Below, one piece after another: positions 19,129-28,378 of a DNA stretch of 64,000 nt. Where the stretch lies: positions 2,369,501 to 2,433,500 of the forward strand of contig NZ_CP061498.1 of the NCBI RefSeq assembly GCF_014681765.1, read 5' to 3'. Position 1 is the stretch's first letter. Every line of letters begins with the position of its first letter. Under the pieces are notes generated by a model. That model was given only the letters and a program-made list of their open reading frames with translations. It was not told where the DNA came from and did no database searches. The translations under genes and the position numbers were made by a program. The stretch comes from Roseicitreum antarcticum. Lineage in GTDB: Bacteria > Pseudomonadota > Alphaproteobacteria > Rhodobacterales > Rhodobacteraceae.

Positions 19129-19134
19129 AAAGCG

Positions 19135-20117
19135 CTAAGGCGCGGTGCCGTAACGCGCGGTCCAATCCTGCGCGATGCGTGTCATCCAATCCGGATGCGG
19201 CTCAAGCAGGGCGGTGCCCATCTGCGCGGGCGGCAAAGTCGCGATACCGAGGTCGAGAGCATCGAAGCGGGCGCGATCCTCGACCCCCAAAAGATCCATG
19301 CCAAGCACGGTCTGAAAGCCCAGAATGGCAGGATCCTGCGCGCGGGCCTGAATCTCGGGATCGAGGATCAGGTTTGCGAGGACCAACGCCCCAGCTTTGT
19401 TCGCCGCATTGTAGGGGATCGACAGAAAGGACGAGTTGCCGATCGTACCGGCGTCCCACACATAGGTGCGCACGGTGTCTTGCAACGTGCCATCGGCAAT
19501 CGCCGCCGAGGCGCGTCCAGGGTTGAAACTGAAAGCGATGTCGATTTCGTCATCCGCGAGAAGTGCCCCGAGGGCAGGCTCATTTTCGGGAAAGACCTGA
19601 CCCTGCCGCCACAGATTCGGATGCAGGTTGTCAAGATAAGCCCAAAGCGGTGCGGTGACCGCCTCATAGTCGGTATCGACAATCGCGCTTTGTAAAACTT
19701 CCGGATCTTCGAGAACCCCATAGAGCAACTGCTTCAAAAAACTCGTTCCCAAGAAGTCAGGCGGCTGAGGGTAGGTGAACCTGCCTGGGTTCGCGGAGGC
19801 CCAGGCGGTCAACGCCACCGCCGATTTTGGCGGTTCGGACAGGCTGGCGCTGTCATATTCAAACACCATCTGAAACATTGCCCAGGGCGCCCCGAACCCT
19901 TCAACCGGGACGGTGAAGTCAGTAAGTACCGCCGGGTTGGCCGTGGTGTCGACGTAGCGCCAGTTTGGCAGTTCCTCGGCGAAGGGGCCAAACAGGAGGC
20001 CATTTTCCTTCATGGAGATAAAATTCGCCCCATTGATCCAGATGGCATCCACCGCGCCGCCCGTGTCCCGTCCGGCGGTCTTCTCGGAAACGACGCGCGT
20101 CACAGCATCGGCGGTAT
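19135..20117 (-). pseudogene. ynjB: ynjB 3' fragment (ABC substrate-binding protein, interrupted)
   Basis: This is the C-terminal three quarters of a YnjB-family periplasmic binding protein, from DAVTRVVSEKTAGRD and VDAIWINGANF to the end. The frame stays open into the insertion element, where a GTG at 20130 could start a leaderless product; that GTG overlaps the transposase stop (GTGA). The product would lack the signal peptide and first lobe. Joining it to the 5' fragment at the 8-base target duplication restores VKLADTADAVTRVV and a 407-residue protein, close to E. coli YnjB. Confidence 0.92.
20110..20117. repeat. Target-site duplication, left copy
   Basis: GGCGGTAT directly abuts the left end of the element and is repeated exactly at 23060-23067. 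An 8-base duplication fits IS1-family transposition. Confidence 0.93.
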
Positions 20118-20139
20118 GGTAGTGGGTCACTTTGAAATA
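20118..20139 (+). repeat. Left terminal inverted repeat of the element
   Basis: Twenty-two bases beginning GGTAGTGGGTCACTTTG are the exact reverse complement of 23038-23059. The transposase stop codon lies inside it (20127-20129). Confidence 0.95.
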
Positions 20140-21019
20140 TCTTTTTTCTTATAGGGTCCGCGCTTCTTTGGCGCTGCGTCTTCTGCCTTTTCCACCAGCG
20201 CCACGATATCCTCAACTTCCCAAGGCGTATCGACAAGGCCAGCGGCCATGGCTGGTGTCATGCGCAGGGTCTTGTGGGTGCGGACGAAGTTGTAATGCAT
20301 GAAGTGCAGGGCAACCGCGTAAGCGTGGTTCTCCGCCTTCTTTGAGAAAGCATTTGTCAGGCGCGTGAAGCGGCGCATACCCATCCGCATTGTTAGGTTC
20401 TGGCGTTCAATGTGCGATGTCCCAACATCTTCCATGATCGGGTTGCCAAAAATTGCCTCTTTGGTAGCGCCCGTGCATTCCGCTGGTGAATACTTGCGCT
20501 CGTGGCCCTTTGTACCTGTAGGGTTGCCGTAGTACTTAATCAGCATGGCGTAGTCCACATCGCCAGAGAAAGCGTCTGTGACCGCCTTGAGGTAAGCGCC
20601 GTGCCCGTCTGTGGTCAACTGGATGCGGTTTGCAACGCGCGCCGCCAGATCAAACATGAACTCACGTGCTGTTGCGCCGGAGCGATCCCCGATGGTGTAG
20701 CTGATCATCAGCTTGCTATCGCGGTCCATTGCAGTCCATGTCCAGATATCGCAGCGTCAGATGGAGCAGCTTTTGCAGTCTCCACGTTCTTTGCCTTGGC
20801 GTAGCAGAACGACCATATCTCATCGGCCTGAACGTGCTTGGCCTCAACGCCTTTGACGTTTTCATCATGGTAGGCGGCACAGGCTTTGCCCGCGTCCTCA
20901 AGCAGCTTGGTGACGGTGTTCTTGGACACGTCAGCGATACGCGATGTGGCGCGGATGGAGTTACCCTCCACCAGAAGGCGGATGATCAGGGCGCGGGATT
21001 TTGTGTCAAGTTTTCTCAT
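20127..21019 (-). pseudogene. IS1-family DDE transposase, frameshifted
   Basis: The upstream reading frame (21019 to 20708) encodes an N-terminal helix-turn-helix and the first catalytic Asp in ADEIWSFCYAK. The second frame (open to 20127) carries TTDGHGAYLKA with the second Asp and SHIERQNLTMRM with the Glu. The frames join only if one base is added near 20752: the -1 frame there reads DIWTWTAMDRDSKL, which continues ...AAPSDA. No A-rich slippery heptamer like that of IS1 is present, so a real deletion is likelier than programmed shifting. Full length would be about 297 residues. The ATG 21019 follows AGG at about eight bases. Confidence 0.88.
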
Positions 21020-21106
21020 AGGTTCAACCTAATTTTAAACTGACCAACAGTCAAGCATTTTATAAGTTCGTGCGATTAATCGCATGTTGTCTATTGCCTG
21101 CAAAAG

Positions 21107-22276
21107 ATGAGCGATCTATACAGCATCATGGACAAAGAAGAATACAATCTCCGGGCCAGCTAGTGGCCGCTCCTCGCAGATCGAGGGTGGACCAAGAAAA
21201 CCTTGGCGATCATTTTGGGCGTGGATGAATCCCTTGTCAGCAAGACAGTCTCCAATGTTCGCAAGGTTGATGCCTCAACAGCCATCATTTTTGAGGAAGT
21301 GTTCGACGTTCCTGCTGTGCGTTTTCTATCCCTGCAAAAGGATTATGATCTAGCTGTTGCTAGGATTGAAAGCACACCGGACCCCAAGAGACAAATGCGT
21401 GCAGAACTGATTGGGAAACTGCCGATCAATGCAATGATCAAAAGGGGCTGGCTTGAAGCGGAGTCAGTTAAAGATATTGAAAGTGTCGAGAGTTCATTGC
21501 TTCGCTTCTTTCAAGCCAACCGCCTTGAAGACATTGAAACGCTCCCACATGCGGCAAAGAAAACAGAAGTCAGCATAGCCGCAACACCAGCGCAACCTCG
21601 CGTGGCTTTATCGTGTCAAAACCCTTGCCTCCGAAATGATGGTCGCACGTTATTCCCTGCATCGGTGAAGTCGGCCATAGCCGAAATAAAGAACCTCGTT
21701 CACTCCGCAGAAGAATTGCGGAAGGTTCCCCGAATATTGGCAGAAGCGGGTATCCGCTTTGTTATCGTTGAAGCGTTACCGTCCACCAAAATTGACGGTG
21801 TTTGCTTTTGGTTGGATGGCAACTCACCCGTTATCGGCATGTCATTGCGCTTTGACAGGATCGACAACTTTGTCTTTGTTTTGCGTCACGAACTTGAGCA
21901 TGTCCAAAATCGAGATGGGTTAATCGAGATGATTTCAATGCTTGATGTAGATATTAACTCTGGTGAGGCTACGCAGATCACGCAGGAACTCAAAGACCAA
22001 GAAGATCGCGCCAATGCCGCAGCTTCTGAATTCTGCGTCCCCAAGAAAATGATGGATGCCTTTATCTCGCGCAAAGCACCAGTTTTCGCCAAACGTGACA
22101 TCATAGGGCTGGCGAGAATGCTCAAGGTCCACACTGGCCTAGTTGCTGGACAGCTTCAATTCAGAACTCAAAAATACCACCTTGGGCGGGAATATCTCGT
22201 CCCTGTTCGCTCAATTGTAACACCAAATGCCGTCACTGACGGGTGGGGTGATGTTGCCCCTACTGATGCCTATTAG
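21107..22276 (+). pseudogene. HTH-ImmA/IrrE metallopeptidase passenger gene with in-frame amber codon
   Basis: From ATG 21107 the frame reads MSDLYSIMDKEEYNLRAS, then TAG (21161-21163), then WPLLADRGWTKKTLAIILGV and on to 22276. TAG is one substitution from CAG (Gln). The N-terminal part resembles a HigA-type antitoxin helix-turn-helix followed by a segment like FDVPAVRFLSLQKDYDLA. The C-terminal part has the zinc-peptidase motif RHELEHVQ at about 21884-21907, as in ImmA/IrrE. A shortened product could start at TTG 21203 but would lose part of the HTH. Such fused proteins usually act as antitoxins or phage/ICE regulators. The downstream gene may be its partner. Confidence 0.78.
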
Positions 22277-22290
22277 AAAGGGCTTTCACC

Positions 22291-22777
22291 ATGAGTAAGA
22301 AAAAAGATCTGCAAAGGCTAATTCGTCACTACAAAGACGAAACAGGCGAAATCCAAGTTGATATGAAAAAGGTGGCAAAGTTCGCCCAGCTTATGGGCTG
22401 GGATATGCCTGTTCCCAAAGACCCACTTGATGTTCTTGCCCAAGAAACTTTCCCGCGCAGCACGGGACGAGATCAAGCATGATGATGATAGTGGTCGCCC
22501 TTACAGGGTGAACCATGCGGTGCCAATCAAGCAAGGCCAGCAAACGCTGTTTGTTTGGATTGATATCGATGAAGCGCCACGGAATATGATGCAAAAATCT
22601 CTCTACCTACGCCGAGAGCAAATGGTCGGTGATGGATTGCAGTTGAGCTACGACGCTGATCGCTGGAACTCTCGTCACGCTGACGAAAGACAAATTGAAC
22701 TTGATTTAGACCTGAACTTTGATGTTGAACTGCGGAAGCACGCTGCCGATGCAGAGGATGAAGTCACTGACGATTAA
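22291..22777 (+). pseudogene. Passenger gene of unknown function, frameshifted
   Basis: The first frame encodes MSKKKDLQRLIRHYKDETG through DPLDVLA. The second (+1 frame, ending at 22777) continues KKLSRAARDEIKHDDDSGRPY and VPIKQGQQTLFVWIDIDEAP. One extra C in the GCCC run at about 22438-22441 explains the break; removing it gives LAKKLSRAARDEI and a product of about 161 residues. It lies 14 bases after the HTH-metallopeptidase gene, so the two were probably co-transcribed. The protein is acidic and soluble with no catalytic motif I recognise. A toxin-like or accessory role is speculation. Confidence 0.7.
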
Positions 22778-22995
22778 TCTCCTGACTTCTTCCAACGAGC
22801 AGCGGCAGCGACACTCGAAATTTCGCTCCGCTGTTCTGGCGTCAAATCCAATGCCCTAGCTTTGCCGCCCTTTTTCCCACCCTTGCGCTGTCCAGACGTG
22901 TCGGGATCATGCACAGGTTCATAACTAGCGGCCATGTCCACAATGAACTTGGCAAGCTGGTTGGCGTCACGGGGTCTCTTGGGTTTGTCTGTCAT
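22774..22995 (-). CDS. Small basic KGG-rich protein, element passenger
   Basis: The frame encodes 73 residues: an N-terminal part (RPRDANQLAKFIVDMAASYEP) and a basic glycine/lysine stretch (QRKGGKKGGKARALDLTPEQ) ending in AARWKKSG. Small proteins of this kind are common next to transposases in Proteobacteria, but I know of no proven function; nucleic-acid binding is an inference from composition. It is convergent with the damaged gene at 22291-22777, overlapping by four bases, and is the only passenger whose frame looks intact. Confidence 0.7.
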   Translation of the reverse strand: MTDKPKRPRDANQLAKFIVDMAASYEPVHDPDTSGQRKGGKKGGKARALDLTPEQRSEISSVAAAARWKKSGD

Positions 22996-23037
22996 AGCCC
23001 TAAGATAATCACTCCCTCGCGCGAGGGCAAACTATCT

Positions 23038-23059
23038 TATTTCAAAGTGACCCACTACC
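23038..23059 (-). repeat. Right terminal inverted repeat of the element
   Basis: It is the exact reverse complement of 20118-20139 over 22 bases. The 5' fragment of ynjB runs into it and stops at 23042-23044. Confidence 0.95.
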
Positions 23060-23067
23060 GGCGGTAT
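23060..23067. repeat. Target-site duplication, right copy
   Basis: GGCGGTAT, identical to 20110-20117, directly abuts the right inverted repeat. Confidence 0.93.
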
Positions 23068-23308
23068 CGGCAAGTTTGACATGGTTGAGCGTCACACCGT
23101 ACTGGTCAAACAAATCTTCCCCGACCGATTCGATGAAGGCATTGATGCGGGTGTCGCCTGCCCAAGCATTCCAGAACACCGTCTGGCCGCGCGCCTCGGC
23201 CACAACGGCGTTCCAGTCCGTCGGGTTCGGATCGGATGCCGCCGAAACCGAGGGGTTCACCACGAACGAAAGCGCAAGGATCGCAGCGCCGGTGACGGAA
23301 TTCTTCAT
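23060..23308 (-). pseudogene. ynjB: ynjB 5' fragment with signal peptide
   Basis: It holds the start of the YnjB-type binding protein. MKNSVTGAAILALSFVV with an AxA cleavage-type end is a Sec signal peptide, followed by WNAVVAEARGQTVFWNAWAG and GVTLNHVKLADTA. The frame then enters the element and stops after a few codons. The start ATG 23308 lies 164 bases from the divergent ynjF start, so a shared promoter region is likely. The truncated 88-residue product would be exported but has no complete lobe. Confidence 0.9.
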
Positions 23309-23472
23309 ATGGCAGGCCTGACATTGCTATTGTTCAAAAAATCATCGTTGCGTGATCATGCGTTTTTGGGGATGCAATTCAAGGTCGGTTCGCCTGATAA
23401 ACAACAATGTGAGAAATCACGCGGGCCCTGCGCAGTTTCGGTACGGCCCGTCATCGCCAACGGAAGCGCCGC

Positions 23473-24081
23473 ATGTTTGATCGCCAACTACGCCCCTATA
23501 TTGACCCGCCCCTGAACATTTTGGGCGGACACTTGGCCGTAAGCGGGGTTTCCGCCAATGCCGTCACGCTGACCGGTCTGGCGCTGGGGCTTCTGGCAGC
23601 GGCTGCAATTTACGTAGGGGTGTTCTGGCTGGCATTGGGGCTGATACTGGCGTCAAGGCTGGCGGATGGTCTGGACGGGGCCGTTGCGCGTTTCCACGGT
23701 ACGACTGATTTTGGCGGCTATCTCGACATCGCCTCTGACTATCTGTTTTACGGTGCTGTCCCGTTGGCATTTGTCATGCATGATCCCGCCACAAATGGGG
23801 TCGCAGGCGCGGTGTTGCTGACGAGCTTTTATGTGAATGGCGCGACGTTCCTGGGGTATTCGGTGCTGGCGGAGCGCCGCAGTATGCGCACCGCATCACA
23901 TGGTGTGAAGTCGATCTACTTCACGGCTGGACTGTTGGAAGGAACAGAAACAATCGCGCTTTTCATCGCCTTCTGCCTGTGGCCAGGATGGGTCGCAGAG
24001 CTGTCATGGGCATTTGCTGGCTTGTGCTTCTACACGGCCATCTCGCGGGTTGTGCTGGCTTACAAAGTGTTCAGCAACTGA
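23473..24081 (+). CDS. ynjF: CDP-alcohol phosphatidyltransferase family protein (YnjF-like)
   Basis: A 202-residue integral membrane protein with about six helices and the complete CDP-alcohol signature DGLDGAVARFHGTTDFGGYLD followed by IASD. The four aspartates bind two metal ions and the CDP-lipid. The enzyme would move a phosphatidyl group from CDP-diacylglycerol (or a similar donor) to an alcohol; the acceptor is unknown. E. coli ynjF lies beside ynjBCD, and here the gene is divergent from ynjB, so the neighbourhood supports the assignment and suggests a shared pathway. Confidence 0.87.
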   Translation: MFDRQLRPYIDPPLNILGGHLAVSGVSANAVTLTGLALGLLAAAAIYVGVFWLALGLILASRLADGLDGAVARFHGTTDFGGYLDIASDYLFYGAVPLAFVMHDPATNGVAGAVLLTSFYVNGATFLGYSVLAERRSMRTASHGVKSIYFTAGLLEGTETIALFIAFCLWPGWVAELSWAFAGLCFYTAISRVVLAYKVFSN

Positions 24082-24170
24082 TAGCAAGACTTTGAAGAAA
24101 AAAGGTCTTTACGTTCTTTTTATGTTCTCGGTTGAATCACTCGCTTATCGTCGCCATTTCCGATCGTGCT

Positions 24171-25058
24171 TCAGCTTGATGTAGACAGAAGTTGACATAA
24201 CTGATCTAACTGATCAAGCCTCTGATATCTAATAATTATTTGACCTTCACCACCTGCCCGATGGTCGATCTCGACGGCCATACCGAGGTTCGCTGACAGA
24301 TCCTGCTCCAACACCACGGTATCAGCATCCTTGTCAGACTTCCGGTCCCGCGGCTTTCGGACAGATTTGTCGATTGGACCGCGCGCCAATGTCTCAGTCT
24401 CACGGACGTTCAGACCTCTGGCAACGACGGTTTGAGCAAGCTGGGCTGGATTCTCCGCAGTGATCAATGCGCGCGCGTGGCCGGCCGAAAGCTGCCCCTG
24501 CCGCAGGAGCATCGTCACCTCGGGCGGTAGGGTCAGCAATCGCAGAAGGTTCGCAATATGGCTGCGGCTTTTGCCCATCGCCTCGGATATCTTTTCCTGG
24601 GTATGGCCGAAGCGTTCGATCAACTGCTTGTAACCCGCCGCCTCTTCCAGCGGGTTCAGATCCGCGCGCTGGATGTTTTCGATAATTGCAAATTCCAGAA
24701 CCTCGGTGTCGCTCAGGTCGCGCACGATGACGGGCACGGCGTGGACTTGGGCCATTTGCGCAGCACGCCAGCGCCTTTCACCAGCAACGATCTCGAACAG
24801 CCCGTCCTGACTGGGCGACGGGCGCACGACGATGGGCTGCAACACGCCCTTCTCCTTAATGGAGGCGCTTAGCTCCTGAAGCTTCTCAGGGTCGAAATCA
24901 CGCCGCGGCTGCTCAGCATTCGCGTGAATGTTCTCAACTGGCACGAGCTGATCCGATGAGCGCTGCTCCGCCGCAGCATCCTGAGTGTGGGAGACGTCGG
25001 CCATCAATGCAGACAACCCACGGCCGAGCCCGCGACGTTCTGGTTTGCGGTCGTTCAT
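24171..25058 (-). CDS. parB: Chromosome-partitioning protein ParB
   Basis: A 295-residue ParB/Spo0J CTPase clamp that loads at parS sites and spreads to segregate the origin. The N-terminus [15 protein letters not shown] contacts ParA. The CTP-binding [13 protein letters not shown] motif (GxRRxR-type) is near residue 95, and the helix-turn-helix [20 protein letters not shown] is near 155. It overlaps parA by ATGA. Three parS or parS-like sites lie within 6.6 kb (26445, 28359, 30994). Confidence 0.97.
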   Translation of the reverse strand: MNDRKPERRGLGRGLSALMADVSHTQDAAAEQRSSDQLVPVENIHANAEQPRRDFDPEKLQELSASIKEKGVLQPIVVRPSPSQDGLFEIVAGERRWRAAQMAQVHAVPVIVRDLSDTEVLEFAIIENIQRADLNPLEEAAGYKQLIERFGHTQEKISEAMGKSRSHIANLLRLLTLPPEVTMLLRQGQLSAGHARALITAENPAQLAQTVVARGLNVRETETLARGPIDKSVRKPRDRKSDKDADTVVLEQDLSANLGMAVEIDHRAGGEGQIIIRYQRLDQLDQLCQLLSTSS

Positions 25059-25888
25059 GGCAACGCTCCTTCTGAAAGTTCGGGTAGGTGTTTTTGCAGC
25101 AACTCTTGCGCCAAGGCGCGGTACGCCACGGATCCGCGCGAGTTTGTGTCATAATCCAGTACGGGCAAGGCAAAGGACGGCGCTTCGCTGACCCGCACGT
25201 TACGCGGGATGATCGTCCGAAGAACCAGATCCCCCAGATTTGCCCGGGCATCCTTTTCGACCAGTTGCGACAGATTGTTGCGCTGATCATACATGGTCAA
25301 CAAAACGCCTTCGACGCGCAAACGCGAATTTGCAGTCTGCCGTACCTCACGAATGGTGAGCATTAGCTGCGAGAGGCCTTCGAGCGCGAAGAATTCGCTT
25401 TGCAGAGGGATCAGAACCGAATGCGACGCCACCAGCGCGTTGATGGTCAACAAGCTGAGTGATGGCGGGCAATCGATCAGAATGTAGTCGAAATTAAAGC
25501 CATCCATCTCAGCCTGGCGCAGGGAGTCAAGCAAAAGGAAACTGCGCTTCTGATGCGCAACAAGGTCGATATCTGCGGATGACATGCCGGTTGTCGCTGG
25601 ACTGAGCCAAATCCCAGAGATCGCGGTCTTCTGGAACACCTCGACCGCAGTTCCAGAACCCGTCATGAAATCATAGGTGGTAAGCGAACGGCCATCAGCA
25701 AAGAGACCAAGGCCCGTCGAGGCATTGCCCTGCGGATCAAGGTCGATCAACAGAACCCGTTTGTTCTGCTCGGCTAGGGCCGCCGCGAGATTAATGGCCG
25801 TCGTCGTTTTTCCAACGCCGCCTTTCTGATTTGCGATGGAAATGACCCGTGGTGTGCTTTGCAGATGAATATCAGACACGCGAAACAT
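25055..25888 (-). CDS. parA: Chromosome-partitioning ATPase ParA
   Basis: A 277-residue ParA/Soj ATPase with the deviant Walker [17 protein letters not shown] near residue 22, switch [13 protein letters not shown], and the Walker B-like [13 protein letters not shown]. It binds DNA non-specifically in the ATP state and drives ParB-parS movement. ATG 25888 overlaps the end of rsmG by 17 bases, and its stop overlaps parB. The start region includes a half-match to parS (TGTTTC followed by CGTG). Confidence 0.97.
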   Translation of the reverse strand: MFRVSDIHLQSTPRVISIANQKGGVGKTTTAINLAAALAEQNKRVLLIDLDPQGNASTGLGLFADGRSLTTYDFMTGSGTAVEVFQKTAISGIWLSPATTGMSSADIDLVAHQKRSFLLLDSLRQAEMDGFNFDYILIDCPPSLSLLTINALVASHSVLIPLQSEFFALEGLSQLMLTIREVRQTANSRLRVEGVLLTMYDQRNNLSQLVEKDARANLGDLVLRTIIPRNVRVSEAPSFALPVLDYDTNSRGSVAYRALAQELLQKHLPELSEGALP

Positions 25889-26507
25889 TCCTCACTGACA
25901 GAACAACGGAATCTGGCGCGATGCGGCTGGTGTGGCTATCAAAATCAAATCGCCATTGCTTCTGGGCCTCAGCAATCTCAGCCTCAACGGTGCGGCCTTT
26001 GGGAAAAATCGCCTCGCCCGTCGGTTTAAGGTGGCGCATCACGAACGGCAACAAGTCTTTCAGCGGCGCCAGGGCCCTGGCAGAAAGAACATCAGCGCTC
26101 AACGGCTCCACGCTTTCGGCGCGGCCGGCCAATACCTTTGCGTTCAAGTCGAGATCCCGGATGACGGCACGCAGGAACGTCGATTTGCGCTGATCGCTTT
26201 CAACCATGGTGATGGTCCCGTGTGGCGCTAAGCTTTTGGCGATGATCGCCACGACGATGCCCGGCAACCCTCCCCCACTGCCAAGGTCAACCCAGTGCGT
26301 CCACGGCTGCGAGACCAGCGACCACAGTTGGGCAGAATCTTCGACATGTCGCGCCCAAATGTCAGGCAGCGTCGAAACTGAGACAAGATTGATGGATGTG
26401 TTCCACTTGGTCAGCATCACGACATAGCGATCAAGCAGGGCCAATGTTTCACATGAAACATCCAAACCCTGCAAGATTGCTGAGGCTGATGCCGAAGATC
26501 CCGTCAC
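25872..26507 (-). CDS. rsmG: 16S rRNA (guanine-527-N7)-methyltransferase RsmG
   Basis: An SAM-dependent methyltransferase (211 residues) that modifies G527 of 16S rRNA; loss gives low-level streptomycin resistance in other bacteria. The SAM-binding motif [16 protein letters not shown] is near residue 69 and the family segment [15 protein letters not shown] near 142. It overlaps mnmG by ATGA at its start and parA at its end. A parS-like sequence lies inside it at 26445-26460. Confidence 0.96.
   Translation of the reverse strand: MTGSSASASAILQGLDVSCETLALLDRYVVMLTKWNTSINLVSVSTLPDIWARHVEDSAQLWSLVSQPWTHWVDLGSGGGLPGIVVAIIAKSLAPHGTITMVESDQRKSTFLRAVIRDLDLNAKVLAGRAESVEPLSADVLSARALAPLKDLLPFVMRHLKPTGEAIFPKGRTVEAEIAEAQKQWRFDFDSHTSRIAPDSVVLSVRNVSRV
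26445..26460. promoter_or_regulatory. parS: parS-like site inside rsmG
   Basis: TGTTTCACATGAAACA differs from the palindromic parS consensus TGTTTCACGTGAAACA at one central base. It is one of three such sites in 4.6 kb and may be a weaker ParB-binding site. Confidence 0.7.
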
Positions 26508-28375
26508 TGCGCCGCAACCCGACCACCGCGCCGCACCGCCGACAGTATCAGAACCAGCGCAGCCGGGGTCATTCCCTCGATTCGGCCCGCCTGGGCCAGC
26601 GTCGTCGGCCGCAGCCCATCCAGCTTCGACGCTAACTCACCCGAAAGCCCGGATATCCCTAAGTAGTTCAGCGACGAAGGCAATTCCACAGCTTCGTCCC
26701 GCTTCAGCAAGTCAATTTGCGCTTGCTGACGATCGAGGTAGAATGCGTACACAGCCTCTCTTTCAATCTGTTGGCGGGTATCGACATCAATGGTTGCCAG
26801 TTCCGGCTCGAGAGCTATCAGGTCGCCAAAATCCACATCTGTCATGGACAATAGCTGCATGGCCGTGCGCTTGGCACCATCCTTTCCGCCAGAGACGCCC
26901 AGAGACGTCAGTTCTCGAGCGGAAATCACCGTGTCGCACAGCTTTTTACGCGCCTGCGCAAGACGCTCAATCTTCGCGTCGAAATTGCGCCGACGGTCTG
27001 ACTGCACGCAGCCAAGCCTGATGCCAACCGGGGTGAGCCGCTGATCCGCATTGTCAGCGCGCAAAGCCAGTCGGTATTCCGCCCGGGACGTAAACATTCG
27101 ATAGGGCTCTGATACGCCGCGCAGAACCAGGTCATCAACCATAACGCCGATATAACTGTCTGGCCGAGATAGAATAATCTTGTCTTCACCGCGCGCGTGC
27201 TGCGCCGCGTTCAGCCCCGCAAGAACGCCCTGCCCTGCAGCTTCCTCATAGCCAGTGGTGCCATTGATCTGCCCAGCAAGGAAGAGCCCGCTCAAGCTGC
27301 GGCACTCCAAGGTCGCGGCCAGCGCCCTCGGATCGACATAATCATACTCAATTGCATAACCAGGCTGCGTGATAACAACACCCTCAAGGCCCTTTATTGA
27401 CCTTACAAAGCGTTCCTGAACATCTAGTGGGAGGGAAGTCGATATGCCATTCGGGTAAACAATATCTGTGTCGAGACCCTCAGGCTCAAGAAATATCTGG
27501 TGCGACGGCTTCGTCGCAAATCGCACAACTTTGTCTTCTACCGAAGGGCAGTACCTCGGCCCACTGCTGCTGATCATTCCGCCATAGATCGCGGATTTTT
27601 CGATATTTGTGAGGATGATGTCGTGTGTCACCTCATTCGTATGGGTAATCCCACACGAAATTTGAGCCGCCTGCACCTCCCCCGTCTCAAATGACATGAA
27701 GGTCGGAGACGCATCGCCCTCCTGACGATCGAGATGAGCCCAGTCGATGGATCTTCCATCTAGCCGTGGCGGCGTCCCGGTCTTCAGGCGGCCAAGCTTC
27801 AAGTCAAGATCCGCAATTTGATCAGCTAGCTTGGTCGATGCATCATTTCCCATCCGGCCCGCTGAGTGGCTGGATTCCCCAATATGTATCCGTCCTCGCA
27901 AAAAGGTTCCTGTAGTGAGGATCACGGAGCTTGCGGACAAAGTCGTCCCGTCCCGCAGCACAACGCCACGTATCGAACTGCCGAATATACTTAGCGCCGT
28001 GACCTCAGCCTCGATAATGTCTAGACCTTCCACCCTCAACAGCGATTCCCGCACATAGCGCTGGTACCGGAGACGATCTGCCTGCACCCGTGGCCCCTGC
28101 ACCGCCGGACCCTTGCTTCGGTTTAGCAATCGATACTGGATCGCAGAAAAATCTGCTGCCTTACCCATCAAACCGTCAAGCGCGTCGATTTCGCGAACGA
28201 GGTGCCCCTTGCCCAGCCCTCCAATTGCCGGATTGCACGACATGACGCCAAGATCAGCAATGGAAAAGGTGACCAGCGCGACCTTTGCAGACATCCTGGC
28301 CGCAGCAAATGCAGCCTCGGCACCCGCATGACCTGCGCCGATCACAACAACATCATACTGTTTCACGTGAAACAC
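26504..28375 (-). CDS. mnmG: tRNA uridine 5-carboxymethylaminomethyl modification enzyme MnmG
   Basis: An FAD-dependent enzyme (623 residues) that with MnmE makes cmnm5U34 in tRNA anticodons. The FAD-binding [18 protein letters not shown] motif starts near residue 9, followed by [20 protein letters not shown] and the substrate segment [11 protein letters not shown]. The start codon is GTG at 28373-28375; the first codons (FHVKQ) are read from within a perfect parS site. It overlaps rsmG by ATGA and lies three bases after mnmE, its functional partner. Confidence 0.97.
   Translation of the reverse strand: MFHVKQYDVVVIGAGHAGAEAAFAAARMSAKVALVTFSIADLGVMSCNPAIGGLGKGHLVREIDALDGLMGKAADFSAIQYRLLNRSKGPAVQGPRVQADRLRYQRYVRESLLRVEGLDIIEAEVTALSIFGSSIRGVVLRDGTTLSASSVILTTGTFLRGRIHIGESSHSAGRMGNDASTKLADQIADLDLKLGRLKTGTPPRLDGRSIDWAHLDRQEGDASPTFMSFETGEVQAAQISCGITHTNEVTHDIILTNIEKSAIYGGMISSSGPRYCPSVEDKVVRFATKPSHQIFLEPEGLDTDIVYPNGISTSLPLDVQERFVRSIKGLEGVVITQPGYAIEYDYVDPRALAATLECRSLSGLFLAGQINGTTGYEEAAGQGVLAGLNAAQHARGEDKIILSRPDSYIGVMVDDLVLRGVSEPYRMFTSRAEYRLALRADNADQRLTPVGIRLGCVQSDRRRNFDAKIERLAQARKKLCDTVISARELTSLGVSGGKDGAKRTAMQLLSMTDVDFGDLIALEPELATIDVDTRQQIEREAVYAFYLDRQQAQIDLLKRDEAVELPSSLNYLGISGLSGELASKLDGLRPTTLAQAGRIEGMTPAALVLILSAVRRGGRVAAQ
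28359..28374. promoter_or_regulatory. parS: parS centromere site (perfect palindrome)
   Basis: TGTTTCACGTGAAACA is an exact match to the ParB-binding site of most bacterial chromosomes. It covers the start of mnmG and encodes part of its N-terminus (F-H-V-K). It lies about 3.2 kb from the probable origin, as expected for origin-proximal parS. Confidence 0.95.
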
Positions 28376-28378
28376 CTT

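Larger units (their letters stand above)
20118..23059. mobile_element. IS1-family insertion element with passenger genes, inserted in ynjB
   Basis: The 2,942-base element is bounded by perfect 22-base terminal inverted repeats and an 8-base target duplication. It encodes a frameshifted IS1-family transposase (reverse strand), an HTH plus ImmA/IrrE-like metallopeptidase gene with an amber codon, a frameshifted gene for a protein of about 161 residues, and a 73-residue basic protein. The interior is visibly more AT-rich than the flanks. The IS1 family includes long members with passengers (the ISMhu11-like branch, as I recall), and this fits that shape. Three separate lesions point to a dead copy. 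Confidence 0.93.

Noticed and set aside
20700-20760. Programmed -1 frameshift in the transposase
   Set aside because: No A-rich slippery heptamer is present, and adding one base gives a smooth family-like sequence. I treat it as a mutation, though recoding is not excluded.
24082-24170. Terminator between ynjF and parB
   Set aside because: The possible AAGAC/GTCTT stem is only five base pairs with a long loop.
25879-25888. Further parS at the start of parA
   Set aside because: Only about 10 of 16 bases match the consensus (TGTTTC and CGTG); the second half is lost.
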